Source: Candidatus Eisenbacteria bacterium (lineage in GTDB: Bacteria > Eisenbacteria > RBG-16-71-46 > JAFGJU01). From it: a DNA stretch of 64,000 nucleotides. The stretch covers positions 49,978-113,977 of the forward strand of contig JAPLKG010000020.1 of the NCBI GenBank assembly GCA_026388185.1, written 5' to 3'. Below, piece after piece: positions 34,071 to 43,612 of the stretch. Every line of letters starts with the position of its first letter. Positions within the stretch are counted from its first letter, which is position 1. A program made the position numbers and the translations under genes. A model generated the notes under the pieces. That model had not been told where the DNA came from. It saw only the letters and a program-made list of their open reading frames with translations, and made no database searches.

Positions 34071-36005
34071 TTACTTCAGAACCACCATCTTCATCTGGGC
34101 GACCTTGTCGGCTGCCAGGAGTTTACAGAAGTAAACGCCCGACGATACCGCGCGACCGGAATCGTTGCTGCCGTCCCAGGAAGCCTTGTGTGGGCCCGCC
34201 GCCATCGAAACTCCGTCGACCAGGGTCTTCACCAGTCTGCCCGAGATGTCGTAGACGTAAAGCCGTACTTCGGCCCTCTCAGGGATGCTGAAGGAGATGT
34301 TGGTCACGGGGTTGAACGGGTTCGGGGTGTTTTGCTCGAGAGCAAACACCTGCGGTTTCGGCTGAGTCCCGGGGTCCACGCCCGTCACATTGACGGTATC
34401 AATGTCGGCGTCTCTTCTCGGCTCGATTCTGTAGTTGTCGTAAACATAGTCAATGGGACCACAGATGTTCATCCACTTGCCGACCGTCGGGATGTAGCTG
34501 TAGTTGCCGGTGTGCCCGACCAACATCGTGTCAGGCGTCTGATCGGAAACGCGCCACTCACCGAACGCCTCGTAGCCTACAGTGTCAGCAACGAACACCG
34601 GGTTGCAGCGGACGAAGACGCCTTCGTAGCTCTCGGCGGTCGACGCACCAGTCCTTATCACGCTAGGATCGACCACGTCGGGTCCCGGTATTGTGTTACC
34701 GCTGCTCACAACACGCAAGTAGTCGACGGAAGTAATCTCGGTCTTGTAATAGTACTCGCTGACAAATCCCGCCACGATTATGCTGTCCCCTTCGGCGACA
34801 GGCGTCGGGATGCCTCCGTAGATCTGGACGCCGCTCCACGGTCCGCCGGGAGTGTTCTCGATGTAGCACTGCACGGTAAAGGCGCCGTAGTCGCCGGTCA
34901 CTATGCCAGCAATCGTGGCTTCGTCGCCCGCGTACTGCGAACTGTCGTTCTCGGCCGACTTCGGAGTCTGCACGAGCGATATCGGGCAGAGGCCGCCCCT
35001 GAAGGAGGAGTTCTGAGCCGCAGGCATCACCGTGCCGCCCGCGCCCTTTATGCAGCAAGCAGTAAGGGTCTCGTACGTACCCGGGACCTGAGTGTCGGTC
35101 GTCAACGTCACGGTCATGGAATCGGCGCTCATGGTCGCCAGCGTGATGCTTGTAGCGCTACCCAGGTAGTAGTTGTTGGTGTTCTCGGCAGTCGTCTCGT
35201 CGAGCTTAGCATCGAACAGGGCGTCGATGGTAGTATTCGACGTGGCATAAGCCATGGCCAGATTCGGAGCCGGAGCCGCACCCAGGTAAACGATGTCGTC
35301 TCCGTCCCTCGGGACGATGTGGTACCTGCTGTTCTCGTAAGTGTGAAGTCCAGTTATCGAGACCAACGTGTCTCCGTTGTCAGGCGTGCCTGGCCCCGGG
35401 TTGATAAGCTTGTTGTTACGGACGTACATCGTATCGGCGCTGGTCGCGGGTGAATGAGGGTGGGCCTCAACCAGGAAGTAGCTCGTGGTCGGATAGGCCG
35501 GGTCGTGCTTCACAACGACCACGGTGTCGACCTTGACCAGAACTCCCTCCCATCTCTCGGCTCTGGAGGAATCCGAAAGAAGGAGACCGACGTCTCTGCA
35601 CGAGAGCAGAACCGGGTCCGGGACCGTCGTATTCCCAACCTCTTCCCAGAGCCAGGAGTCATACGAATTGATCTCCGAAAGGGTACTGTACTCGGCATAC
35701 ACACCCGTCACGTTCATTATGTCGCCACGCTGAAGTCCCGTGGGGAACGTGGCGCCGGTGTAGCACAAGATACCGGAGAAGGGTCCGCCAGCCGCGTCCT
35801 GGGCCCAAAAACCGTAGGTGGCCGATGACACGTCAACGCCGGTGATTATTACGTTCATGGCCCTGACAGAGTCTCCGAGTACAATTCCATTCTGCAGAGT
35901 CTGGACGTCGCTGATCGAACAGTCCTGGGGCGGGTCCGCAGCTATGGCGATCATCCACGCTCCCAAGACAAGAAGCACCGTTGCAACAACACTAACTCTT
36001 TTCAT
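34071..36005 (-). CDS. Secreted protein with two OB-fold-like repeats and FlgD/type IX sorting domain
   Basis: This 644-residue protein has a signal peptide (1-22). Two related halves (about 25-240 and 340-550) each contain a run like GDIMNVTGVYAEYSTLSEI or GDSIIVAGFVSEYYYKTEI, then a second piece ending IVPRDGDDI or IEPRRDADI. These match the OB-fold DNA-binding-like repeats of YhcR/DUF5689-type secreted proteins. The C-terminal 85 residues are a FlgD-like Ig/sorting domain (NTPNPFNPVTNISFSIP ... SSGVYFCKL) of the kind that directs proteins through PorV-dependent secretion. Possible roles are binding of nucleic acid or surface attachment. The SD aaggagg is strong. Confidence 0.8.
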   Translation of the reverse strand: MKRVSVVATVLLVLGAWMIAIAADPPQDCSISDVQTLQNGIVLGDSVRAMNVIITGVDVSSATYGFWAQDAAGGPFSGILCYTGATFPTGLQRGDIMNVTGVYAEYSTLSEINSYDSWLWEEVGNTTVPDPVLLSCRDVGLLLSDSSRAERWEGVLVKVDTVVVVKHDPAYPTTSYFLVEAHPHSPATSADTMYVRNNKLINPGPGTPDNGDTLVSITGLHTYENSRYHIVPRDGDDIVYLGAAPAPNLAMAYATSNTTIDALFDAKLDETTAENTNNYYLGSATSITLATMSADSMTVTLTTDTQVPGTYETLTACCIKGAGGTVMPAAQNSSFRGGLCPISLVQTPKSAENDSSQYAGDEATIAGIVTGDYGAFTVQCYIENTPGGPWSGVQIYGGIPTPVAEGDSIIVAGFVSEYYYKTEITSVDYLRVVSSGNTIPGPDVVDPSVIRTGASTAESYEGVFVRCNPVFVADTVGYEAFGEWRVSDQTPDTMLVGHTGNYSYIPTVGKWMNICGPIDYVYDNYRIEPRRDADIDTVNVTGVDPGTQPKPQVFALEQNTPNPFNPVTNISFSIPERAEVRLYVYDISGRLVKTLVDGVSMAAGPHKASWDGSNDSGRAVSSGVYFCKLLAADKVAQMKMVVLK

Positions 36006-36293
36006 CTTTCCTCCTTAACTGACGACGACGCAGATCCAACAATGTGAGCAGAAACAACTTTGGGCTAAGCATCACCTCCATGTGAAGTACAGAATTTTGA
36101 CAGTTACACACGTTCGGCCCAAGTGTACGGGTGGGCTGTCCCCTTTGGCGGAGATCGTCTCTCGATCGAACGGCCAACTTTTTTACGGGTTTCCGTCCTG
36201 AAGCGCACGCCGAATAGCCGAATACAAGAAGGGTAGGTACGCTCCGTTGAAGGTCTCCGTCACTTTAGGGGCTTGTAATTCCCCTAACTTACT
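36006..36293 (-). promoter_or_regulatory. Long 5' leader of the OB-fold secreted protein gene
   Basis: The predicted transcript from the promoter at 36300-36328 would carry about 288 untranslated bases before the ATG at 36005. The leader begins with a stem-loop (36265-36287) and includes other short inverted repeats, such as gatcg-agaga-cgatc near 36150. I do not recognise a known riboswitch class and see no coding frame. It may be a regulatory leader or may host a small RNA. Confidence 0.4.
36265..36287 (-). other. Stem-loop at the 5' end of the predicted leader transcript
   Basis: Inverted repeats ttagggg (36265-36271) and cccctaa (36281-36287) with a nine-base loop lie about six bases inside the predicted transcription start. 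A hairpin at the very 5' end of an mRNA often stabilises it, which would suit a highly expressed secreted protein. Confidence 0.4.
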
Positions 36294-36299
36294 GAACCT

Positions 36300-36328
36300 A
36301 TTATACAACAGAAGAGTGCCAATGTCAA
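36300..36328 (-). promoter_or_regulatory. Consensus sigma-70 promoter (TTGACA-17-TATAAT)
   Basis: On the minus strand, TTGACA (36323-36328) and TATAAT (36300-36305) are both perfect and separated by exactly 17 bases. This is the strongest promoter I see in the window. The only gene it can drive nearby is the secreted OB-fold/sorting-domain protein starting at 36005. Confidence 0.72.
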
Positions 36329-36686
36329 TTTCTTTCCGTTTCTGGGCGGGAATCACCGTCGTCCGTCCCCCGTAATGGTTCCCGTGAACGCCAGTATTTC
36401 CTTGATAAATCGAGAGATAGGACGCCTGAGGCCGACCGATTCGTTGTACCGACGGTCACAATCTGTGTACGGCCGGGGTCGGTTTGGCGTGTGGGGCTGG
36501 CCGATTCTTGGCGCCAGTGGTCACAACTTGTGGGCGAACCGCGTTCCCCGCCGGCACGCAGCACGGTCTTTTCCCGGAGGATTTTTCTAATCCGAACTGC
36601 AATAATAAATTAGGTCGTGGAATCCGTGCGCTGTTTGCCGGTTGGTCTGCGTGCGAGAGTCGACTGGGGTGAGTGTGGGGTCGTTA
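36329..36686. other. Intergenic spacer with no gene seen
   Basis: These 358 bases lie between the promoter of the secreted protein gene and the end of the minus-strand nucleoside operon. I see no plausible coding frame, tRNA or terminator with a U-run. The one structure of note is an imperfect direct repeat at 36434-36537. Confidence 0.5.
36434..36537. repeat. Imperfect direct repeat of about 39 bases
   Basis: Copy one (36434-36472) and copy two (36499-36537) share ccgattc, then a variable stretch, then ggtcacaa followed by ttgtg-like bases and a g-rich end. Roughly two thirds of positions agree. They lie 110-240 bases upstream of the consensus promoter on the minus strand and could be old duplications or binding sites. 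Confidence 0.4.
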
Positions 36687-37328
36687 CTACTTGATCCCGT
36701 GAGTCTTCTTGTATTCCAGCCAATTTTTCTTGAGCTCCAAGAAATCCTTGAAGCTCTTCCTCAAGAGAAAAGGATTTGTCCTCTTCTCCTGCCCGATGGT
36801 GGACGAAGGTGCGGCGCCGACGTCGTGGCCGGGCCAAACCTCGGTGTCGTCCGGCAGAGTCGTGAGCTTTTCGTTCAGGCTGCTATATTCCAGGCGCGCG
36901 CCTTCGCCATGATCGGTGCCTCCGACCTTGCCGACAAAGAGGGTATCGCCCGTCAACAGTCTGCCGGCTACGAGCAGGCAGACTGAATCGGGCGTGTGGC
37001 CGGGCGTGTGTAAGACCCTGGCCCTCAGAATCCCAATCTCAAGCTCGCTCCCGTCCTCGACCGAGATATCGTGTTTGGCCTTGGCGAGAGCGTGCATAAC
37101 TATCTTGGCGTGAGTCTCCTTCTTGATGAGATCGTTTCCCGCGATGTGGTCGGCGTGATCGTGTGTATTCACAATGTATTTGACCGTCACGCAATGCGCC
37201 CCGATCCTCTCGAGAAGCTTTTCACATTCGAACGAGGGGTCAACAACGAGACCCACTCGTCCATCCTCATCAGCCAATAGATAGGCAAAATTTCTGTCGC
37301 CTCCAGCGGGAACTTGTTCGAATATCAT
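36687..37328 (-). CDS. MBL-fold metallo-hydrolase (glyoxalase II / persulfide dioxygenase-like)
   Basis: This 213-residue metallo-beta-lactamase-fold enzyme has metal motif THDHADH (55-61), a later HTPGHTPDSVCL (metal His) and TGDTLFVGKVGG (bridging Asp). The small size and GGDRNFAYLLAD start resemble persulfide dioxygenases and short glyoxalase II enzymes. Either a thioester-hydrolysing or a sulfur-oxidising role is possible. Its ATG overlaps the stop of the purine nucleoside phosphorylase gene (ATGA), making it the last gene of the nucleoside operon. Its place there suggests removal of a reactive aldehyde or thioester by-product, which is speculative. Confidence 0.82.
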   Translation of the reverse strand: MIFEQVPAGGDRNFAYLLADEDGRVGLVVDPSFECEKLLERIGAHCVTVKYIVNTHDHADHIAGNDLIKKETHAKIVMHALAKAKHDISVEDGSELEIGILRARVLHTPGHTPDSVCLLVAGRLLTGDTLFVGKVGGTDHGEGARLEYSSLNEKLTTLPDDTEVWPGHDVGAAPSSTIGQEKRTNPFLLRKSFKDFLELKKNWLEYKKTHGIK

Positions 37329-38161
37329 CTCGCGATTTCCCTGATGAGCTCCCTCAGGAACGGCACTATTCGCTTGACGGTCTCACCCACCAGTCGAGTC
37401 ACCTCGTCGTGGCTGAGTTCGCCGGTTCCTATCCCGGTGGCCAGGTTCGAGATGCAAGAGAGTCCCAGCACCTTGAGGCCCAGGGTGCGCGCCACCGCCA
37501 CCTCGTGCGACGTAGACATACACGCCGCATCCCCACCTATCTTGTGCATGAATCGTGACTCGGCGGCAGTCTCGTAGCTCGGGCCCTTGGTCGTGCAGAG
37601 AGTCCCCTGATGGAGTACGATTCCCGTTCGCCTGGCGGCCTCTCTCGCCACTTCCATGTAGTTCCTGTCGTAGATGGCCCACGCTCTCCTCACAATCGGC
37701 TCACTTTTCCATCCGCATTGTCCCCTGAGGGGCGGACGGAACATCAAATCGATTTGATCCGTTACAAGCATTACTTCGCCCGGCCCGATTTTCTCCGTCA
37801 GGGAGCCACTTGCATTCGTGACTATCAATGAGTGAATGCCGAGCCCTGCAAGAACGCGCACCGGAAACACGACGTCTTCTATTGGGTGCCCCTCGTAGAG
37901 GTGCACCCTTCCCTGGAGGAAGGCCACGGTGGCGCCCCCGAGGCGCCCGAGGATAAGAAACCCGTGGTGGCCGTGCACCGACGGCACCCTGAAATGGGGG
38001 ATCGTCTCGTACGGAATTGCACAGCCCAGCTCGATCTCCCGTACAAGCGGTGCAAAGCCGGAGCCAAGTATTACGCCCACAGACGGCAATAGAGAGCACT
38101 CTCTACGAATTCGTCGAACGGCGTCTGTCACCATCTGTTCTCGTTCGTCCCAGCTCTTCAT
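37325..38161 (-). CDS. Purine nucleoside phosphorylase (trimeric, PNP-I)
   Basis: This 278-residue enzyme cleaves inosine, guanosine and their deoxy forms with phosphate into base and (deoxy)ribose-1-phosphate. Family features are VILGSGFAPLV (phosphate loop), VHGHHGFL, LIVTNASGSL, the purine-site region KGPSYETAAE and CMSTSHEVAVAR, and SNLATGIG with the base-binding Asn. The frame opens at a GTG at 38164; the adjacent ATG at 38161 has a correctly spaced tggag. It follows the nucleoside ABC transporter genes in the same operon, so imported nucleosides are its probable substrates. Confidence 0.92.
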   Translation of the reverse strand: MKSWDEREQMVTDAVRRIRRECSLLPSVGVILGSGFAPLVREIELGCAIPYETIPHFRVPSVHGHHGFLILGRLGGATVAFLQGRVHLYEGHPIEDVVFPVRVLAGLGIHSLIVTNASGSLTEKIGPGEVMLVTDQIDLMFRPPLRGQCGWKSEPIVRRAWAIYDRNYMEVAREAARRTGIVLHQGTLCTTKGPSYETAAESRFMHKIGGDAACMSTSHEVAVARTLGLKVLGLSCISNLATGIGTGELSHDEVTRLVGETVKRIVPFLRELIREIAR

Positions 38162-38243
38162 CACGCACTCCAGTGCATTTGACGAGTTCCAAGGGGTCGC
38201 GACCCGAGGGCGACCCGGTAGCGACTCTCACATTGAGAGCGGC

Positions 38244-39158
38244 CTAAGGCTTTTCCTTCTCGTAAGGTACGCCGTCTGCGGCAGGGGGTATTGAGCGCCC
38301 TATCAGTCCCGCAAGAACAACTATGGTCGCCAAGTATGGTATCATTTGTATGAATTGAGTGGGGACATTTCGTCCTTGAAGCTGCATTTGCAGAGACTCG
38401 GCCGCGCCAAACATGAGGCAGGCGCCGGCCGCACCCAGTGGATTCCATTTTCCCACGATCATTGCCGCCAGCGCAATGTATCCTCTGCCGCTCGACATCC
38501 CATCCGTGAAGCTGTGCTGATCCATTGCAAGCCAGGCGCCGCCGAGGCCGGCCAGGACGCCACTCAGAGCGACTCCGGCGTAGCGCATACCCGACACGTT
38601 GACCCCCAGGCTCTCGGCCGCCTCCGGGTGCTCGCCGACCGAGCGCAGCCGTAAGCCAAACACCGACTTGAAGAGCAGAAACTGGGAAGCCACGATGACT
38701 ACCAGGGTGGCCAGTATCAGTGGCGAGGAAAATATCGTTTCGATCACGGGAATGTCCTTCAGCAAGGGGATCTTCCACTCTGGCAGCCCGACGATTCTGT
38801 CCGAGTTGCTCGAACTTCCAAAAATGACTTTCAGAAGAAACCGCGTGGCTCCCATGGCAAGTATGTTTATCGCAAGGCCGCTCACAATCTGCTCTGCCTT
38901 GAAAGTCACGGTTACAACCGCATGTATCAGCGCGGTGGCCAACCCTCCCAGCATTGCGGCCAGGACGCCCACCCAGGGATTGCCCGTGTAATAAGTGGCG
39001 AGCACGCAGGTGAACGCACCGTTGAGTAGAATGCCCTCGAGGGCAATGTTCACGACCCCGCCGCGCTCCGAGAAGGTGCCGCCGATTGCGGCCAGCGTGT
39101 ACGGCACGGATATGCGTATTGTCTGGGAGATGAATGTGAGAGCGATCATCCAATCCAT
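38244..39158 (-). CDS. Nucleoside ABC transporter permease (NupQ-like)
   Basis: This 304-residue permease of the BPD_transp_2 class belongs to BMP-type nucleoside importers. It has about eight to nine helices, and VYTLAAIGGTFSERGGVVNIALEGILL is characteristic of this subunit. VGEHPEAAESLGVNVSGMRY is the cytoplasmic coupling loop that contacts the ATPase. It follows its sister permease by three bases, so the two form the heterodimeric channel. Confidence 0.9.
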   Translation of the reverse strand: MDWMIALTFISQTIRISVPYTLAAIGGTFSERGGVVNIALEGILLNGAFTCVLATYYTGNPWVGVLAAMLGGLATALIHAVVTVTFKAEQIVSGLAINILAMGATRFLLKVIFGSSSNSDRIVGLPEWKIPLLKDIPVIETIFSSPLILATLVVIVASQFLLFKSVFGLRLRSVGEHPEAAESLGVNVSGMRYAGVALSGVLAGLGGAWLAMDQHSFTDGMSSGRGYIALAAMIVGKWNPLGAAGACLMFGAAESLQMQLQGRNVPTQFIQMIPYLATIVVLAGLIGRSIPPAADGVPYEKEKP

Positions 39159-39161
39159 AAA

Positions 39162-40250
39162 CTATCCCAGGCTCTTCTTCTTGAGAGAAAGCACAAGCTT
39201 CCCGAAAACGTTTGTTCCAGCGATCACCACCAGGATCACGATTGCCTGAAGTATGTCCACCAATTCCTTCGGAACGATGGCGTTGACGACAAGCCCCCCA
39301 TAACTGAGGGCGCCGAACAGCAAGGCCGCAAGCACCACGCCCAGCGGATGATTTCTGCCGAGAAGGGCGACCGCGATGCCCATGAAACCGATTCCCGAAG
39401 AGAAGCCCCCCTCGTAGTAATGCTTGTATCCCATCACGAAGTCCACTCCGACGAGACCCGAGAGAGCACCGCTCAGCGTCATCGCCGTTATCACGGCAGA
39501 GCCGACACTTATCCCGCCATACTCTGCCGCCGACGGATTCGAGCCCGTGGCTCTGAGCTCAAAGCCGAACTTCGTTTTCCACAAGAAGAGGTAGACGGCG
39601 ACCGCGGCGCCGAGGGCGAGAAACAGGCTGAGGTTTACGGGCGAGCCCCTGAAGACCGGCCAGAACTCCTCCAATCTCGGAATCTGAGCCTGCGCGGCGA
39701 TCCTCTGGGTGTGGACGGTTTCCGGAACGAAGTATACGTAGGTCACAAGATAGCCGGTGAGAGCCATGGCTATGAAATTGAGCATTATCGTGTTTATGAC
39801 TTCGTGCGTGCCGAATCTAGCCTTGAGGTAGCCGGGGATGAACCCCCACAAGGCTCCCCCGAGAGCGCCGGCGAGGATGCAGAGCGGTACCAGAAGAAAG
39901 CCCGGAACGCCGGAGAAGGTGAAACCTACCCACGCTACGGCGAAGGCGCCGATGTAGAGTTGACCTTCCGCGCCTATGTTGAAAAGACCTGCCTTGAACG
40001 CGAGTGCGACGGAAAGACCCGTGAAGATGAGGGGGGTGGCCTTGAATAATACCTGGCCCAGGCCATAGAAGTTGCCGAAGGTTCCTCTCAGGAGGATGCC
40101 GTAAACAACTACCGGACTCTGACCTATTGCGGCTATGAACGCGGCTCCCGCCAGAAGAGCCGTTGCGACGGCAATAACCGGTACCGCTATTGCTCCGCTC
40201 AGCTTCTGGACCAACTGCCCGCGATCAAGTTGCCTAAGAATATCGTTCAT
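39162..40250 (-). CDS. Nucleoside ABC transporter permease (NupP-like)
   Basis: This 362-residue larger permease of the pair has about ten helices. Family signatures include LVFKATPLIFTGLSVALAFKAGLFNIGAEGQL and the coupling loop ATGSNPSAAEYGGISVG. Together with the next gene it forms the membrane channel for nucleosides delivered by the BMP lipoprotein. The ATPase gene lies immediately upstream on the same strand. Confidence 0.9.
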   Translation of the reverse strand: MNDILRQLDRGQLVQKLSGAIAVPVIAVATALLAGAAFIAAIGQSPVVVYGILLRGTFGNFYGLGQVLFKATPLIFTGLSVALAFKAGLFNIGAEGQLYIGAFAVAWVGFTFSGVPGFLLVPLCILAGALGGALWGFIPGYLKARFGTHEVINTIMLNFIAMALTGYLVTYVYFVPETVHTQRIAAQAQIPRLEEFWPVFRGSPVNLSLFLALGAAVAVYLFLWKTKFGFELRATGSNPSAAEYGGISVGSAVITAMTLSGALSGLVGVDFVMGYKHYYEGGFSSGIGFMGIAVALLGRNHPLGVVLAALLFGALSYGGLVVNAIVPKELVDILQAIVILVVIAGTNVFGKLVLSLKKKSLG

Positions 40251-40293
40251 TCAAAACCACACAATCGCGCTCGGGCACCCGCTGCAAATCCAC

Positions 40294-41841
40294 TCACAAT
40301 GCTCCGGTCATCATCATGCCAAGCTCTTTCTCGTCTGTCTGCCGGGGGTCGACCGTGCCGGCGATACGGCCGTTATAGATCACGGCGATCCTGTCGCTCA
40401 AGCTCAGGATTTCTGACAGGTCGGCGGAGACCAGCAAGATTGCGCAGCCGCTATCTCTCTGCGCGATGAGGCTTCGGTGTATGAATTCAATCGCCCCAAT
40501 GTCAACGCCCCTGGTCGGCTGAGCGGCCACCAGGAGGACCGGGTTGCGCGAGAGCTCTCTTGCGACTATGAGTTTCTGCTGATTCCCGCCGGAGAGCGAC
40601 CCCGCCGGAAGCTCCGGAGCCTGCGGCCTTATGTCGAAACGCCGGAGCACGGCCTGCGCGTTTCTTAGGATGGCATTGCGCTTCAACCACAGTTTTCCGG
40701 CGTACGGAAGCCCGAAGTGCGAGCCCAAGATGAGGTTTTCTCCGATCGTGAAATCGGAAATCAAGCCGCGCTTGAGGCGGTCTTCGGGAATGTGCGCAAT
40801 CCGCAGTTTCAAGATTTCCTTTGGCGAGAGATTAGTGATATCCCTTTCCAGAAGTCTGATCGCCCCCGATGTGGGCCTCCTCAAGCCGGTGATCACTTCC
40901 ACAAGCTCCGTCTGGCCGTTGCCCTCAACACCGGCTATGCCCAGAATTTCTCCGGAGAAAACCGACAGCGAAATTCCCTTCAGCTTCGGCACCTTCGACG
41001 CCCCCAGAGCGTGGACGTCCTCAAGATCGAGAACGACATTCTTCCTGACGGCCGGCCCTTTCTCCACTTCGAGCAGAACCTTTCTTCCCACCATGAGCGT
41101 AGCGAGTTCCTCGGTAGAAGTGTCACGCGTGTTCACGACGCCCACGACCTTACCGCGTCTCATGACCGTGACCCTGTCGGAGATATCCATCACCTCGGTC
41201 AACTTGTGGGTAATGAAAATGATCGTCTTGCCCTGCTCCTTGAGCTTTCTCATCACGGAGAAGAGCGCCTCGGCTTCCTGGGGGGTAAGTACCGCCGTGG
41301 GCTCGTCGAGTACGAGTAACTCGGCGCCCCTGAAGAGAATCTTCACTATTTCCACGCGCTGCTGGGCTCCCACGGAGAGTTTCTCCACGAGCGTGTCCGG
41401 CTCGACGGCCAGGCCGAACTTCTGAGACAGCGCGGCAATCTTCTCTCTGGCGGTCTTTGTGTCCAGCACGACTCCGGCCCTAACGGGTTCCGACCCGAGG
41501 ATAACGTTTTCCGTGACGGACAGCGGCGGTATCAGCATGAAGTGTTGGTGGACCATCCCTATTCCCAGGGAAATGGCGTTGGCGGGGCTCTTGATTTCCG
41601 CGGGTTCTTCCCTGACGAATATTCTCCCGGAGTCGGCCCTGTACAATCCGTACAGAATTCGCATGAGCGTGGACTTGCCCGCGCCGTTTTCGCCCACCAG
41701 CGCGTGTATTTCTCCCACACGCACATCGAGATTCACGCAGTCATTGGCTTTCACGAGGGCGAAGCGCTTCGAGATGCCCTCCATGCGGACAAACGGGGTA
41801 GAAGGGGAAGCTGAGCGGACATCAGGTGGAAGGAACAACAA
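40294..41841 (-). CDS. Nucleoside ABC transporter ATP-binding protein (NupO-like)
   Basis: This 515-residue protein has two fused ABC domains. The first has Walker A GENGAGKST, signature LSVGAQQRVEI and Walker B LLVLDEPTAVLTP. The second has the degenerate Walker A GVEGNGQTE and signature LSGGNQQK. This domain arrangement defines the sugar/nucleoside CUT2/BMP-type ATPases. The frame begins at a TTG at 41841, preceded by ccggagaga and overlapping the last 20 bases of the BMP gene. The first ATG (41784) would remove 19 residues but has no SD. TTG is my tentative choice. Confidence 0.88.
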   Translation of the reverse strand: MLFLPPDVRSASPSTPFVRMEGISKRFALVKANDCVNLDVRVGEIHALVGENGAGKSTLMRILYGLYRADSGRIFVREEPAEIKSPANAISLGIGMVHQHFMLIPPLSVTENVILGSEPVRAGVVLDTKTAREKIAALSQKFGLAVEPDTLVEKLSVGAQQRVEIVKILFRGAELLVLDEPTAVLTPQEAEALFSVMRKLKEQGKTIIFITHKLTEVMDISDRVTVMRRGKVVGVVNTRDTSTEELATLMVGRKVLLEVEKGPAVRKNVVLDLEDVHALGASKVPKLKGISLSVFSGEILGIAGVEGNGQTELVEVITGLRRPTSGAIRLLERDITNLSPKEILKLRIAHIPEDRLKRGLISDFTIGENLILGSHFGLPYAGKLWLKRNAILRNAQAVLRRFDIRPQAPELPAGSLSGGNQQKLIVARELSRNPVLLVAAQPTRGVDIGAIEFIHRSLIAQRDSGCAILLVSADLSEILSLSDRIAVIYNGRIAGTVDPRQTDEKELGMMMTGAL

Positions 41842-42865
41842 TCTCTCCGGAAATTATCTTCTCCTTGAACTCTTCAACTTTGCTGCGTATATCATCACCG
41901 ATTAGCTCTCGATTGTTACTGTCATAGACGTAGCTGATTCCACCCTCGGCGACTCCCAACATCTTCACGCCACCCTTGAACGTGCCGTTCTGAACGGACT
42001 TGATGGCCTCGTAAACGGCCACGTCTACGTCCTTTATCATACTCGTCAGCACGTGTCCCGGGGCTTCTGCGTACTGGTCAGAGTCAACGCCGATCGCCAG
42101 CTTGTTCATTTCTCTGGCCGCCTCGAACACACCCAACCCCGTCGAACCCGAGGCGTGGAATATGATGTCGGCACCCTTCGAGTACTGGCTCAACGCGAGC
42201 TCTTTGCCCTTGCTGGGGTTCTTGAAGGCGTTTGCGGTGACGCCGGCGTATGCCACGAAGACTTCCACGTCAGGCTTCGCGTACTTGGCGCCGGCCAGGT
42301 AGCCCGCTTCGAACTTTTTTATCAAGGGGATTTTCATGCCGCCCACGAACCCTATCTTGCCGGTCTTACTCTTCAACGCCGCAAGGGCGCCCACGAGGAA
42401 AGAGCCTTCCTCTTCCTTGAACTTGAGCGCGAGAAGGTTTGGCGGGATTGTCTGATCGGGGCTAACGGCATAGTCGACGCACGCGAACTTCTTGCCGGGG
42501 AAGTCTTTTGCAATGACGGTCACGTCGTCGGTGAAGAGAAATCCTGTTCCGAATATCAGCCCGGCATCGCCGCTCGCGAGAAGCCTCAAGGCAGACTCTC
42601 TGTCGGCTCCTTCGCCGGGCTCTATGTATTCGAATGTGACACCCAGCTCCTTCTTGGCTCTTTCCAATCCTCTGTAAGCCGAATCGTTGAAGGACTTGTC
42701 GCCCCTGCCTCCGACGTCGAACACAAGCCCGACCTTGAGGGGAGAAGCAGAGGTTTGTGCCTGTTCCTCCGATTGTCCGGGCTCTTTTTCCTTCTTGCCG
42801 CAGGAGATCGACGTCGCAACGAGCAGGACGAGGAGGGTGAAAAAGAAGGGTCCGGTGTGTTTCAT
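41822..42865 (-). CDS. BMP-family nucleoside-binding lipoprotein
   Basis: This 347-residue periplasmic binding protein belongs to the Bmp/PnrA/Med family. The lipobox ends SISC (Cys22). Motifs include [26 protein letters not shown], the purine-nucleoside pocket typical of PnrA-like proteins, and later [25 protein letters not shown]. It captures purine nucleosides for the ABC transporter genes that follow. The open frame is longer upstream. However, the ATG at 42865 overlaps the thymidine kinase stop (ATGA) and opens exactly at the signal peptide. Confidence 0.92.
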   Translation of the reverse strand: MKHTGPFFFTLLVLLVATSISCGKKEKEPGQSEEQAQTSASPLKVGLVFDVGGRGDKSFNDSAYRGLERAKKELGVTFEYIEPGEGADRESALRLLASGDAGLIFGTGFLFTDDVTVIAKDFPGKKFACVDYAVSPDQTIPPNLLALKFKEEEGSFLVGALAALKSKTGKIGFVGGMKIPLIKKFEAGYLAGAKYAKPDVEVFVAYAGVTANAFKNPSKGKELALSQYSKGADIIFHASGSTGLGVFEAAREMNKLAIGVDSDQYAEAPGHVLTSMIKDVDVAVYEAIKSVQNGTFKGGVKMLGVAEGGISYVYDSNNRELIGDDIRSKVEEFKEKIISGEIVVPST

Positions 42866-43518
42866 CTCTTTGCACCTGTGTGTGTTTTGCCGGGGGCGTG
42901 CCGATGAAGTGTGCGTTTCTTGGCGCGAGAGCGTTTTACCGCCCGCGCGGGTGTTTTCTGGAGAGGTTCGAAGCAATTACGGCACCTCGCCTCGTAGACG
43001 TCGAAGGCACCCACCACGATTCTCTCGTCGCTGGCGACCTTCCGCTGGGTCCTGTTAGCCGGGTTGCCGCAGACCACACATATCGCCAGGGTCTTGGTTA
43101 TGTACTCTGCTACGGCAAGAAGCTGTGGTATCGGCTCGAAGGGCTTGCCCCTGTAGTCCTGGTCGAGGCCGGCGACAATTACTCTCTTTCCTCTGTTTGC
43201 AAGCTCCTCGCACACTTCAACGAGCTCGGGTCCGAAGAACTGTGCCTCGTCTATTCCCACGGCGTCGGACTCGCTTGCCTTCTCGAGGATGTCTCTGCAA
43301 TCTGCGATTTCCTTGGAAGGAATGCGCTGAAGGTTGTGCGAGACTATGTACTCCGTGCCGTATCTCTTGTCTATCTTGGGCTTGAATATCGCGACCTTCT
43401 GCCTCGCTATCTGGGCTCTGCGCAATCTGCGTATCAGTTCTTCGGTCTTGCCGCTGAACATGCTTCCGCATATGACCTCAATCCAGCCCACGTTTTTTGG
43501 TACGATGTTCTCAGTCAT
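42862..43518 (-). CDS. tdk: Thymidine kinase (TK1 type)
   Basis: This 218-residue enzyme phosphorylates thymidine and deoxyuridine. Walker A is GSMFSGKT (18-25), the catalytic acidic region is [10 protein letters not shown], and the lasso region has the zinc Cys pairs CVVCGNPA and CRNC. The C-terminal 28 residues form a very basic tail ([16 protein letters not shown]) beyond the family core. The upstream frame starts at a TTG at 43536; the ATG at 43518 with ggaag is preferred. It overlaps the transporter lipoprotein gene by four bases. Confidence 0.92.
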   Translation of the reverse strand: MTENIVPKNVGWIEVICGSMFSGKTEELIRRLRRAQIARQKVAIFKPKIDKRYGTEYIVSHNLQRIPSKEIADCRDILEKASESDAVGIDEAQFFGPELVEVCEELANRGKRVIVAGLDQDYRGKPFEPIPQLLAVAEYITKTLAICVVCGNPANRTQRKVASDERIVVGAFDVYEARCRNCFEPLQKTPARAVKRSRAKKRTLHRHAPGKTHTGAKR

Positions 43519-43612
43519 CTTGCGTCTTCCAAACAAGCAGCAAGTCTTGATGCAGTCTTGTGTGCGGCGTAAGAGGCCCGAGGCGGCCCCGCGCAGAGTG
43601 GCCTCAACGCCC

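Noticed and set aside
34188..35453. 421-codon plus-strand frame over the OB-fold secreted protein
   Set aside because: Val/Arg/His/Asp-rich shadow of a real minus-strand gene with signal peptide and sorting domain; no SD and no recognisable fold.
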